DNA of 25,724 nucleotides from Flavobacteriia bacterium (lineage in GTDB: Bacteria; Bacteroidota; Bacteroidia; Flavobacteriales; Schleiferiaceae): assembly GCA_949516455.1 (NCBI GenBank), contig CATILC010000008.1, positions 1 through 25,724 on the forward strand. Direction: 5' to 3'. How positions within the stretch are numbered: the stretch's first letter is position 1; each line of letters opens with the position of its first letter. The notes below the pieces were generated by a model that worked only from the letters and a program-made list of their open reading frames with translations, did no database searches and had not been told where the DNA came from. This document shows, one piece after another, positions 1 through 7,533 of this stretch. Position numbers and translations under genes: made by a program.

Positions 1-527
1 CAGGGAAGCGCGCCATTGGCGCCCGACATCGGCCCGGAAGAGGGAATGAGCCAATCCTTGGCATCGGGTTCAAAGGGCTCGTGGTGGAAATTCTGGTAGA
101 TCCAGCGACCAAAGAAACTGTTGGCCGGTTCGATCATCAACAAGCGCCCACCGGGCTTTAGGCAGCGGCAGACCTCCTTTAGGAATTGCGCGCTGTCGGG
201 GATGTGATGGAAAGTGTCGATCATCAGAAGGGCCCCAAGGCTTTCGTCCTCGAAGGGCATATCCAATGCGGAAAAGGTCAGGTCGTTGCTGTCCAGTTGG
301 AGGATGTCTGAGGTGAGTACATCGGGTCGGATCTCTTTCAGAAAACCACCTCCTGAACCCAGCTCAACGAACTTGCCCTCCGGGCACAAAGCAAGACACT
401 CCGTGAATTCACGGTACCACTGCCGATAGAGCTCCCGGGTAAAACGCTTGCTCTTGATCAGCTCGCCATGGAGTACCGTTCGTTCGGGTGCATCCAGCGG
501 GAGATCGATCCGGTATTTGAGTGCCAA
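1..527 (-). CDS. Class I SAM-dependent methyltransferase (3' end outside window)
   Basis: Translated from position 527 downward, the frame stays open to the window edge, so the C-terminus is missing. It has a Rossmann-fold methyltransferase pattern: motif I FVELGSGGGFLKEI near residues 50-63, an acidic/aromatic stretch IDTFHHIPD, and the post-motif LKPGGRLLMIEPA. These are typical of Methyltransf_11/25 enzymes that act on small molecules or lipids. The substrate cannot be read from the sequence. No ATG lies near the N-terminus. The first plausible start is TTG at 527 (LALKYRIDLP), two sense codons after the in-frame TAA of the prohibitin gene, so it is almost certainly co-transcribed with that gene. 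The family call is firm; the specific reaction is unknown. Confidence 0.85.
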   Translation of the reverse strand, partial: MALKYRIDLPLDAPERTVLHGELIKSKRFTRELYRQWYREFTECLALCPEGKFVELGSGGGFLKEIRPDVLTSDILQLDSNDLTFSALDMPFEDESLGALLMIDTFHHIPDSAQFLKEVCRCLKPGGRLLMIEPANSFFGRWIYQNFHHEPFEPDAKDWLIPSSGPMSGANGALP

Positions 528-533
528 GAAAAC

Positions 534-1352
534 TTAGTTGTTCCCTCCGAGAATGATGGGAAGTCCGTCCTTTCCCGATCCGACCACGACTACTTTGGCG
601 TTGTTGGAACCTGCCAGGCGCTCGGTGGCTTCGATCCCTTTTTCTTTGAGGATCTTTTCGGTCAGCGAAGCACTGATGATCTTGTTGGCAGCAGCCTTAC
701 CCTCTGCCTCGATGCGTTGACGCTCCGCTTCCTGTTTGGCGCGTTCCAATTTGAACTCATATTCAAGGGTCGCTTGCTCCTGTTCCAGCTTCCGCTCAAT
801 GGCCGCTTGGAGTTTTTGGGGCAGTTCCACCTCTCGGATCAAAGCTTTATCGAGCAGAATATTCTTGGTCGCCAGTGCTTCAGCAGTACGGTCGAAGATC
901 TCAGTCTGTATGGCCTCACGCTTGGTGGAATAGAGCTCTTCGGGCAAATACTTTCCAATGACCTCCCGTGTGGCGGAACGGATCTCCGGACGAATGATCC
1001 GATCGTAGTAGTCTGCACCTACCTCGTCATGCAGATAGCCAATACGCTGATCCATCGGCTTGAAGCGGTAACTGAGGTCAATGGTGATCGTCAAACCGTT
1101 CTTCGACAGCACCTGCATATCGCTGTTGGATTCCTGCACTTTCACGTCGTAGATGAAGATCTTGTCCCAGGGCGCCTTGACATGGAATCCCTGACCGTAC
1201 ACATAATCCTTGTCGAGACCGCCGCTGAAGGTGTGGAACATCACCCCTTTTTCACCGGGGTTGATGGTAAAGGTCAAACTGCTCCAGAGGATGAGTACGA
1301 CCATCAGTCCGACGGAACCGATCAGCAGGAAAGTGGTTCTTTTTCTATCCAT
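534..1352 (-). CDS. Prohibitin/SPFH (band 7) family membrane protein
   Basis: A 272-aa protein with one N-terminal membrane anchor (residues about 8-28), then a band-7/SPFH domain beginning TINPGEKGVMFHTFSGGLD. It ends in a long charged coiled coil (about 170-235, rich in E, K, R and A) and a Gly-rich tail. This is the layout of bacterial prohibitin homologues, which form large ring- or cage-like membrane scaffolds and often associate with membrane proteases. Length matches the family (about 270-290 aa). It starts at ATG 1352, 32 nt after the VWA-protein stop. It is followed by the methyltransferase in the same frame. No protease partner is encoded next to it, so its client is unknown. Confidence 0.93.
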   Translation of the reverse strand: MDRKRTTFLLIGSVGLMVVLILWSSLTFTINPGEKGVMFHTFSGGLDKDYVYGQGFHVKAPWDKIFIYDVKVQESNSDMQVLSKNGLTITIDLSYRFKPMDQRIGYLHDEVGADYYDRIIRPEIRSATREVIGKYLPEELYSTKREAIQTEIFDRTAEALATKNILLDKALIREVELPQKLQAAIERKLEQEQATLEYEFKLERAKQEAERQRIEAEGKAAANKIISASLTEKILKEKGIEATERLAGSNNAKVVVVGSGKDGLPIILGGNN

Positions 1353-1384
1353 ATCAAGGGGAAATTACTTTGTTAAATGAAGGC

Positions 1385-3457
1385 TCAAGATAGCCCAAGA
1401 TATCGTCTCCAAGTCCATTCGGCAGCCAAAAGAATGAGCAGGACGAAGAAGAGTGTTTTCCAGTGGATCAGCTCTTTTTCCTCTTCTATCCATTCCATGA
1501 CGGGACGCAGTTCCATCTCCGAACGCAAAAGCTCGGAATTCAGGCTGGAAAGCGCATAGGTCTTCCCTCCAGTAGCGCGACTCAATTGCCCCAAGAGTGC
1601 TGTATCGGCTCCCACAGTGAGTTGTTCAAGCTTTGGGCGACCCACCTGGAAGCGGCCCCGATAGGAAAAGGTCTCTTTGCCCAATTCCGCTGTCAACTCG
1701 TAGCTGTAGGATCCCTCCTCTTCCATGCGCTGTTCGATGTACTGCACATTCCCTCTTGTTCGGGCTTTCAGCGCCATCTTCTCTCCCTCCGGCCCGGTGA
1801 CCACGGCCTGGACACGTGCATTGCTGCTCCATGAACCCGTCTGATCGCGCAGCCGCACTTCCGCTTTCCAAGATCCGCCGCTGATGACATTCTTCAAGGC
1901 ATCCACATTCCAGCGTTCATCGCTGGATTCACTCTTTAAATAGCGCAGCCAGCTGCCCACCCAATCGTCGAAGGCTTCAGTCTTTTCAGAAGACTTATAC
2001 TCTTGAAAGCGCCAGCGCCAAAGTCCTTTGGCCGTAGTAACGACCCACTTTCTGCCATCGGCTCCGCGACCACTGCTCATCAGTGGGTTTTTGCTGACCA
2101 CTCCATTGATCCGTTGCCTGAGTTGAACATCCATCTGCTCGGTCCCGATCCACTTGCCAAATGGTGCAGCCAGCGGCACTCCCTTTCCCAACTCTGCTTC
2201 GTGCTCTTCTGACTGCCTGAATGCGGAAAAGGAAGCATCCAATGCGGCCATCACCTCGTCGTCCGAACCGCCCTGTGGTTGAAAGCGAAGCGGCGATCTG
2301 AGCGGAGCCAGAGCGCGCGCACTTTCCGCATAGCCCGCCATATACCACACGGGCACCTTCCGCTCTGGCAGCAGGCGTCGCAATGAGGCGATGGCCGTTC
2401 GGCCGGGATGTACGACCACCCAGATCCCCGACTCCGGACTGGGTACTTCATTGCGTGCCATGTCCACATATTCCAGTTCATAGGCCTCATACTCTCCCAG
2501 ACTTTGGGCGATGGCCCGAACATCGGGATGCATGCGGTCGTAGATCAGAGCGACCAGATGCTCTTTCTTCACCACCTCAAAATCAATGGATGTGGAGTTA
2601 TTTTCTTTGTTGATCTCTTCAGATCCCGCAGCCAATCTGAGCTGATATTTTCGCCCCCCCAGCTCCCTACCCACCTCGGGATACAAACTGAATCCCACGC
2701 CCGATCGCAGTTCTTCCGGAGCATATTCCCTTCGTTCGAGGATCGCTCCGTTTTCATCCAACAACTCAAGCACCACCGTTTCAAAAAGGGAGGCAGTAGC
2801 CGCTATCCTTCCGATCACCTCCAGTTGATTGCCGCTTTCCGCTGTTGGATTGTGCCGAATATTGGTAAAATGGACATCCGGTCCCTTTGGAGGATCACCG
2901 ATACAGATGGTATGTACGGGAAAGGGAAAGTCCAAAAGACCGGACAAGGGGTCGGCACCTCGGTTCACCTGTCCGTCAGAGAAGAGCACCAACTGCTGCA
3001 CCGTTGGGTCGCTTCCGTATTGGTTCCTGCAGGCCTCCAGCAATGCGTGAAGATCGGTTTGATCTCCATCAAAGCGAAGCGGTCTTTGCAGCGCGTGGGC
3101 CTCTGAAGAAAACCCCATCCCAATGGACGCCACATCCGTAAATCCTGCCTCCAGCGCTCCGATCCGATCCTCGAGCTCCGATGCATTCAGACCATGTCCA
3201 AGCGCGCTTTGGCTTTGGTCGATCGTCCAGAGGATGCGCGGCTCTTTGCGCTCGGCCGTCCGCTGCTTCCACTGAGGTCGGAACATAAGCAGCAAAAGGA
3301 TCAGCACACTGCACGAACGCAGGGCCAACAAAGAATACCGTTGAACATCGGTGAGTTCTCTGTTCTCCGGGCCTCTGCGGTAGGACCAATACACCAGCAA
3401 GGGGGCCAGCAACAAAAGGAGATAGCTGTACCAGGCCGGTTCGGGAAAGTAGATCAC
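1385..3457 (-). CDS. VWA-domain (BatA/BatB-like) membrane protein
   Basis: A protein of about 690 aa. It has two N-terminal membrane segments (about 11-25 and 44-58), a von Willebrand A-type domain, a long extracytoplasmic region and a C-terminal membrane segment (WKTLFFVLLILLAAEW) near the end. The MIDAS metal-site motif DxSxS is present as DQSQS (about residues 80-84), and a conserved Asp-Gly as VLFSDGQVNRG, so metal and ligand binding is plausible. Related Bacteroidota proteins are annotated as BatA-like or DUF4159-associated membrane proteins; the role is unknown. I chose GTG at 3457, 20 nt after the fabG stop, because it puts the first membrane helix close to the N-terminus. The frame stays open to an ATG at 3502, but that adds 15 residues overlapping fabG. 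Confidence 0.8.
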   Translation of the reverse strand: MIYFPEPAWYSYLLLLLAPLLVYWSYRRGPENRELTDVQRYSLLALRSCSVLILLLLMFRPQWKQRTAERKEPRILWTIDQSQSALGHGLNASELEDRIGALEAGFTDVASIGMGFSSEAHALQRPLRFDGDQTDLHALLEACRNQYGSDPTVQQLVLFSDGQVNRGADPLSGLLDFPFPVHTICIGDPPKGPDVHFTNIRHNPTAESGNQLEVIGRIAATASLFETVVLELLDENGAILERREYAPEELRSGVGFSLYPEVGRELGGRKYQLRLAAGSEEINKENNSTSIDFEVVKKEHLVALIYDRMHPDVRAIAQSLGEYEAYELEYVDMARNEVPSPESGIWVVVHPGRTAIASLRRLLPERKVPVWYMAGYAESARALAPLRSPLRFQPQGGSDDEVMAALDASFSAFRQSEEHEAELGKGVPLAAPFGKWIGTEQMDVQLRQRINGVVSKNPLMSSGRGADGRKWVVTTAKGLWRWRFQEYKSSEKTEAFDDWVGSWLRYLKSESSDERWNVDALKNVISGGSWKAEVRLRDQTGSWSSNARVQAVVTGPEGEKMALKARTRGNVQYIEQRMEEEGSYSYELTAELGKETFSYRGRFQVGRPKLEQLTVGADTALLGQLSRATGGKTYALSSLNSELLRSEMELRPVMEWIEEEKELIHWKTLFFVLLILLAAEWTWRRYLGLS

Positions 3458-3476
3458 AAATGAAAATTTTGACCGA

Positions 3477-4223
3477 TCAGGTAAGCATGGCACCGCATAC
3501 ATTCAGCACCTGACCGCTGATGTAGGTGCTCATGTCCGAGGCGAGAAATACACAGGCGTCGGCCACTTCATTTGGTGACCCACCTCTTTTCATTGGTATT
3601 CCATCCCGCCAGGCCTGCACAGTGGCTTCATCCAAACGCTCGGTCATTTCCGTTTCAATGAATCCTGGGGCCAGGGCATTGCAGCGAATATTTCTTGAAC
3701 CCAGTTCAAGCGCCGTGGATTTGGTAAAACCAATGATGCCTGCCTTGGAGGCTGCGTAATTCGCCTGTCCGGCATTTCCCTTCACTCCGACCACCGAGCT
3801 GATGTTGATGATGCTGCCCGCTTTTTGCTTCATCATGGGGCGGATCACAGCCTTGGTGGTATTGAAGATGGAATTGAGATTCACCTTCATTACGCGATCG
3901 AAATCTTCTTCGCTCATGCGCATGAGCAAATTGTCCTTGGTGATGCCGGCATTGTTGACCAGCACATCCAGCGTACCAAATGCCTTCAGACTCTCCGCAA
4001 CCAATTCCTGAGCCGCCTCAAAGTCGGAGGCATCCGAGCGCACCGCCAAGACCTGTCCGCCAAATGCGGCCAATTCTTCCTCCAATGCCTGCGCCTGTTC
4101 CACACTGCTCAAATATGTGAAGGCCACGTCCGCTCCTTCCTGTGCGAATTTGAGGGCAATGGACCTTCCGATCCCCTTGCTGGCCCCTGTGACCAATGTT
4201 TTCTTTCCTGTGAGTAGTCCCAT
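3477..4223 (-). CDS. fabG: 3-oxoacyl-[acyl-carrier-protein] reductase FabG
   Basis: A 248-aa classical short-chain dehydrogenase/reductase. It has the NADP(H)-binding TGASKGIG (12-19), NNAG (90-93) and the catalytic Ser143, Tyr156 and Lys160 with the FabG-type spacing (ISSVVG...YAASK). The C-terminal APGFIETEMT region is typical of FabG, which reduces 3-oxoacyl-ACP to 3-hydroxyacyl-ACP in each round of fatty-acid elongation in the cytoplasm. Its ATG follows the stop of the upstream outer-membrane-protein gene with no gap (TAAATG). It lies in the B12-riboswitch run rather than in a fab cluster. A paralogous SDR reductase is possible, but the residue pattern fits FabG well. Confidence 0.93.
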   Translation of the reverse strand: MGLLTGKKTLVTGASKGIGRSIALKFAQEGADVAFTYLSSVEQAQALEEELAAFGGQVLAVRSDASDFEAAQELVAESLKAFGTLDVLVNNAGITKDNLLMRMSEEDFDRVMKVNLNSIFNTTKAVIRPMMKQKAGSIINISSVVGVKGNAGQANYAASKAGIIGFTKSTALELGSRNIRCNALAPGFIETEMTERLDEATVQAWRDGIPMKRGGSPNEVADACVFLASDMSTYISGQVLNVCGAMLT

Positions 4224-4916
4224 TTATTCCCAGTTATATTCGATTCCCAATCCCCATTCGAACCCTCGATAATCCAGCTGGACATCTGGCAGGTCGATCG
4301 AAAGATCCACCGGCACATCGTTCATGCTCACGCCCACCGCATTCCCGGTGATCGGCGCAGGACTTCGCCCTTCATACCAAGAGAAACTGCAAGCTAATTC
4401 AACCCGCTCAAAAAGCGGAGCCTTGACACAAAGAGTTCCCAAGCCTCCGAAGGTGTTCCCCTGTCCGATCTCTGCTTTTGTCTGCATTGCCCGCCAATCT
4501 CCAGACCATTGAACCAGTCCTTCCGCAAGGTGGTCCTGACGGATGCTGTATGGGCTGTTCAACGCCAAAAAGACGCCAAACTTCGTCTCAATGCTCCACC
4601 TTCCCACAGGCCATACACCCTTGATCTGGAGCGGGAGCACGAAGCTGTTGAAAGGACCCGTAAGTGTTTTGTTCAGAGCAAATGGGAGACCATCCGCAGA
4701 CAATCCCGCCATTCGGTACCAACTCAGCCCAGTCTCCACTCCCCAGTATTCCTTCTCATAGAGCGCTCCGCGAAGAGAAAGAGGTGGGATCGATGGGGCC
4801 ATAGGGGCATCCACAGGAAAAAATAGTGCGGTGCCGAACTGCAATTTTTGGGCGTCCAGCACCTTGATCGAAACCATGGGCAGCAGGCATACCAATATGA
4901 AAATTGTACGGGGCAA
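4224..4916 (-). CDS. Predicted outer-membrane beta-barrel-like protein, function unknown
   Basis: A 230-aa protein beginning at a TTG (MPRTIFILVCLLPM). It has a hydrophobic N-terminal signal sequence and a likely signal peptidase I site near VLDAQ (about residue 22). The mature part alternates short amphipathic, aromatic-rich stretches (GVETGLSWYRM, LACSFSWYEG, YRGFEWGLGIEYNWE) separated by Gly/Pro/Asn turns. It ends with an aromatic-rich final strand, as small outer-membrane barrels do. I do not recognise a named family. It lies 6 nt after the SPOR-protein stop and abuts fabG, so it is probably translated from the same message. Its place in a B12-controlled run is suggestive, but no B12 role can be read from it. 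Confidence 0.75.
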   Translation of the reverse strand: MPRTIFILVCLLPMVSIKVLDAQKLQFGTALFFPVDAPMAPSIPPLSLRGALYEKEYWGVETGLSWYRMAGLSADGLPFALNKTLTGPFNSFVLPLQIKGVWPVGRWSIETKFGVFLALNSPYSIRQDHLAEGLVQWSGDWRAMQTKAEIGQGNTFGGLGTLCVKAPLFERVELACSFSWYEGRSPAPITGNAVGVSMNDVPVDLSIDLPDVQLDYRGFEWGLGIEYNWE

Positions 4917-4922
4917 CAGCTG

Positions 4923-5492
4923 CTACAGCTCCTTGGACTCCTCTATGGTCAGCCGAACACCATCGTTCAGGGCAAGAAGCCAGGCGTTCTCGAATCCGAT
5001 CTTTCGCAGGGATTCCATGAAGGACTCAGCGCGTTCGACATTCCGAAAAGCACCCAGACTGTATTTCCAGAATCCATCCTCGGAGCGCATGCGGAAATTC
5101 AGGTTCTCACCGTCGAACATGCTCATATCCACCTCTTCATAAGCGCCGATCTGTACGAAATACCACAGGCCGTCACCAAAATATCCGCTCGAATCCATGT
5201 TGGCATAAGCCTCTGCGTCGATCATGTGCACATTGCGCAGGCTGTCGATCTCCAATTGCATGTCCTTTATCTGATCCGAGGTCAGCTCCGGTGCGGACAT
5301 GCCGAAACGAATGAACCAAAATCCAACAAGTGCCAGAAGAAGGACCAAAGCCGCCCAGAACCCAGTGCGGTATATGGCCAGAGATGGATGTGCATCGCCG
5401 CTGGAAGCTGAAGATGTCTTGTTCTTCAGCGCATCCAGTTCAGCTTGTAAGCGATCGATCTTCTCCTGTGCGTGTTTTGGAATATAGCTCAT
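4923..5492 (-). CDS. Membrane-anchored SPOR-like domain protein
   Basis: A 189-aa protein with a short cytoplasmic coiled coil (residues about 8-25, HAQEKIDRLQAELDALK), a single membrane helix (about 44-62) and an extracytoplasmic linker. The C-terminal domain (about 108-185) has the SPOR-like pattern: WYFVQIGAYEE..., then KYSLGAFRNVERAESFMESL and KIGFENAWLLAL. SPOR domains bind peptidoglycan strands stripped of stem peptides, often at the division site. The Bacteroidota version here lacks a separate enzymatic domain. Its ATG overlaps the stop of the CobT-like gene (ATGA), implying translational coupling. The domain was assigned by pattern; no database search was run. Confidence 0.78.
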   Translation of the reverse strand: MSYIPKHAQEKIDRLQAELDALKNKTSSASSGDAHPSLAIYRTGFWAALVLLLALVGFWFIRFGMSAPELTSDQIKDMQLEIDSLRNVHMIDAEAYANMDSSGYFGDGLWYFVQIGAYEEVDMSMFDGENLNFRMRSEDGFWKYSLGAFRNVERAESFMESLRKIGFENAWLLALNDGVRLTIEESKEL

Positions 5493-6466
5493 GGCATCTG
5501 AGAAAAAGGTAGGCTCGAATGTAAGTGAAACAGAGCCAACCGATGAGCGCTGAGCGATGGAGTATGCGAGCGGGATGTGAATACAGCAGGCAGATCGAAT
5601 GCCTCTTTGTTCTCTTCTGTCCAGGCAAATGGAGCCGATTGCGTGGTGGTCACATACTGGGCACTTCCCGGTTGAATGAGCTCGGCCAGATAGGCAGCCG
5701 CATAACCTTCCAAACCGTCGACAAGCGCAAAACGCCCTTCTGAGGCCATTCCCGCGATGAAGCCGGTCAGGAAAGCCAGATCATATCCGCCAAAAAATGT
5801 CAAAGAAGTGAATGCATCGCGACTCATGGGGTGCCGGCGCAGCGCTTTTTGTGCCACATAAACGACGCCTTCTATTCGGTCGGCATCCAGGAGCGGCTTT
5901 AACGACTCCCCAAGCTGCACAGCGCCGTGGATGTAAAGTTGCAAGGCAGCAAAAATGCAGCTGGACGGATTCATCAAACGAACCCCCGCCCACAAACTGC
6001 CTTTCATGGCCTCCCACTCCGCAAGCCTGCGGCCCTTGTCGAATGCCGAACGGCATTCAGAGCTTGTCATGGAGGGCTGATGGTACGGATTTCTGCTGCC
6101 AAAACCCACGGTGCGTTCCATAATGGACGCTCTGTGAAGCCAATAGTTGATGGATGCGCCTGGCTCATGCCAGCCGCCGAGATCAACGAGGTATTCCTCG
6201 AGTTTTTCGCCACCAAATTCTTCACGCAATTGATCGCGGTCCAGATGTTCCAGCAGCTGAATCAATGTTCCGGATTCCCATCCGAGCCATTCACGCTGTA
6301 TGTCGTGATCCGTCAACAAATGATACGCCCGCAGCCGCCAGGGCGAGATGGGCTGCTCGGACTGGAGACGGGCCGCCCACTGCAATTGGTCTTCCAAACT
6401 TGGAACAGCGGCAGCCTCCATACCCAGTCGGGTCTTCAGGTCCAGTATGTTGAGTTCTTCATTCAA
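5489..6466 (-). CDS. Divergent CobT-like protein lacking canonical active-site motifs
   Basis: A 325-aa intact frame starting at TTG 6466, overlapping the upstream stop (TTGA). Most of its length can be laid on CobT, which transfers phosphoribose from nicotinate mononucleotide to 5,6-dimethylbenzimidazole in cobalamin lower-ligand assembly. LLTDHD (50-55) sits at the CobT xxADHG site. GFGSRNPYHQPSMT (121-134) sits at the G.GN....PAM site. FGGYDLAFLTGFIAGMAS (225-242), with VDGLEGYAAAYLA after it, sits at the GG.D...MTG..LGAA / LDGF region. The catalytic loop GELGMANTTP is replaced by GVRLMNPSSC (161-170). The C-terminal RLGEGSGAA motif carrying the catalytic Glu is absent. It is therefore probably not a standard CobT enzyme. 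Location behind btuB/btuG-like genes and a B12 riboswitch supports a B12-related role. Confidence 0.8.
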   Translation of the reverse strand: MNEELNILDLKTRLGMEAAAVPSLEDQLQWAARLQSEQPISPWRLRAYHLLTDHDIQREWLGWESGTLIQLLEHLDRDQLREEFGGEKLEEYLVDLGGWHEPGASINYWLHRASIMERTVGFGSRNPYHQPSMTSSECRSAFDKGRRLAEWEAMKGSLWAGVRLMNPSSCIFAALQLYIHGAVQLGESLKPLLDADRIEGVVYVAQKALRRHPMSRDAFTSLTFFGGYDLAFLTGFIAGMASEGRFALVDGLEGYAAAYLAELIQPGSAQYVTTTQSAPFAWTEENKEAFDLPAVFTSRSHTPSLSAHRLALFHLHSSLPFSQMP

Positions 6467-7533
6467 TGAAAGACGAAGTCTGTTGGTATGAGCCCGACCT
6501 CCACACTGTCGACCAGCGACATGTCCGACCCGAAGCGGATCATATAACCGGGCTCAGCGAAAGATAGCGCATTTCCAGCGACGATCTGCCCTCTGATGGG
6601 GTCGTGATCCAGCGAATAATAGCTGCCCTTTTTCAATTCATAGAAGCTTCCAGGAGCAGAAAGATCCATGGCCATGATGCTTCCTCCGTAGGCATTGTTC
6701 AGGAAACAAAGGCGGTTGTTCTGCAGGTCATGTATGAGCTCGCCAGGATGCCCGATCGCAAGGTCGATGGGATATTCCGAGAGGATCTGCCCGTTGGCAT
6801 CCATTTCGACGAGCTTTCCCCGGGTATCGTTGGACGGATCGCTCCAGTCGGCATAACCCGAACACAGCACCCAAACACGGCCCTGTATGATCTGTAAGCT
6901 GTTGGGCTGATCGCCAATGACCATCTGCCCCATCACACTGTCTGCAGCTGTATGGATGATGTGCAGGGTGGAATCGCGACCAAAACCTCCGGAATTCAAA
7001 ACGTAGAGTTGGTCGCCAAGGGCGGCCATGCGTTCCGGACCAACACCCGCATCGAAGCTCTGACTGAGAGAAAGATCCGACGCATTCAGTACATAGACTT
7101 TGTCCGTGGCCCAGTCGGTGGCTGCCACCCGTCCATCGGAAAGCTCCTGCACATAACGAGGTGAACCGAGCAATTGAGTGGAGCGCATGGAATTCAAAGT
7201 GCCTTTTTGGACCACCTCGATCCTCCCGCTCAAATTGGCCACGATGTACAATTCATTCCCAACCAATTCTGCGCTTTGCAGCACCGAACCCACAGGAAAT
7301 CCATTGGCCAGGAAGAATGCTTCATTCACCACCTGTCCTGCCTCGTCCACATGACTCAGCGAGCCGCTGCCCGAGGTGAACGGTCCTTCATTCACCACAA
7401 AAGTGCCTGAACCATAGGGATCCGAGGGAGCGGGTATCGGCCCGCTCTCTTTCTCCTCACAAGCAATGAGGGAGCACATGACAAGGCAGATCGGTACCAT
7501 TGATGGCCTCCAGTTCATTTTCATTCTGTTCAT
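6463..7533 (-). CDS. BtuG-like surface beta-propeller lipoprotein (DUF5074/YncE-like)
   Basis: A 356-aa lipoprotein. The N-terminus carries a signal peptide with lipobox LIAC (Cys25). The next residues, EEKES, are acidic, which resembles the export tag that sends Bacteroidota lipoproteins to the cell surface. The mature part contains repeated propeller-blade strands such as GNELYIVANLSGRIEVV, DGRVAATDWATDKVYVLN, GDQLYVLNSGG and GRVWVLCSGY. In Bacteroides, BtuG is a seven-bladed surface propeller that captures B12 with high affinity and hands it to BtuB. The same gene order (receptor, then propeller) behind a cobalamin riboswitch is the main reason for this call. Its ATG overlaps the receptor stop (ATGA). 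Confidence 0.85.
   Translation of the reverse strand: MNRMKMNWRPSMVPICLVMCSLIACEEKESGPIPAPSDPYGSGTFVVNEGPFTSGSGSLSHVDEAGQVVNEAFFLANGFPVGSVLQSAELVGNELYIVANLSGRIEVVQKGTLNSMRSTQLLGSPRYVQELSDGRVAATDWATDKVYVLNASDLSLSQSFDAGVGPERMAALGDQLYVLNSGGFGRDSTLHIIHTAADSVMGQMVIGDQPNSLQIIQGRVWVLCSGYADWSDPSNDTRGKLVEMDANGQILSEYPIDLAIGHPGELIHDLQNNRLCFLNNAYGGSIMAMDLSAPGSFYELKKGSYYSLDHDPIRGQIVAGNALSFAEPGYMIRFGSDMSLVDSVEVGLIPTDFVFH

Noticed and set aside
468..1376. Long plus-strand open frame opposite the prohibitin gene
   Set aside because: It is a shadow of the minus-strand gene. The minus-strand product has a clear SPFH domain and anchor; the plus-strand product has no recognisable domain.
5440..5628. A frameshift in the CobT-like gene hiding the missing C-terminal catalytic motif
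   Set aside because: The alternative minus-strand frame over this stretch has no CobT-like sequence (no RLGEG-type motif), and the gene ends in a normal ATGA overlap with the next one.
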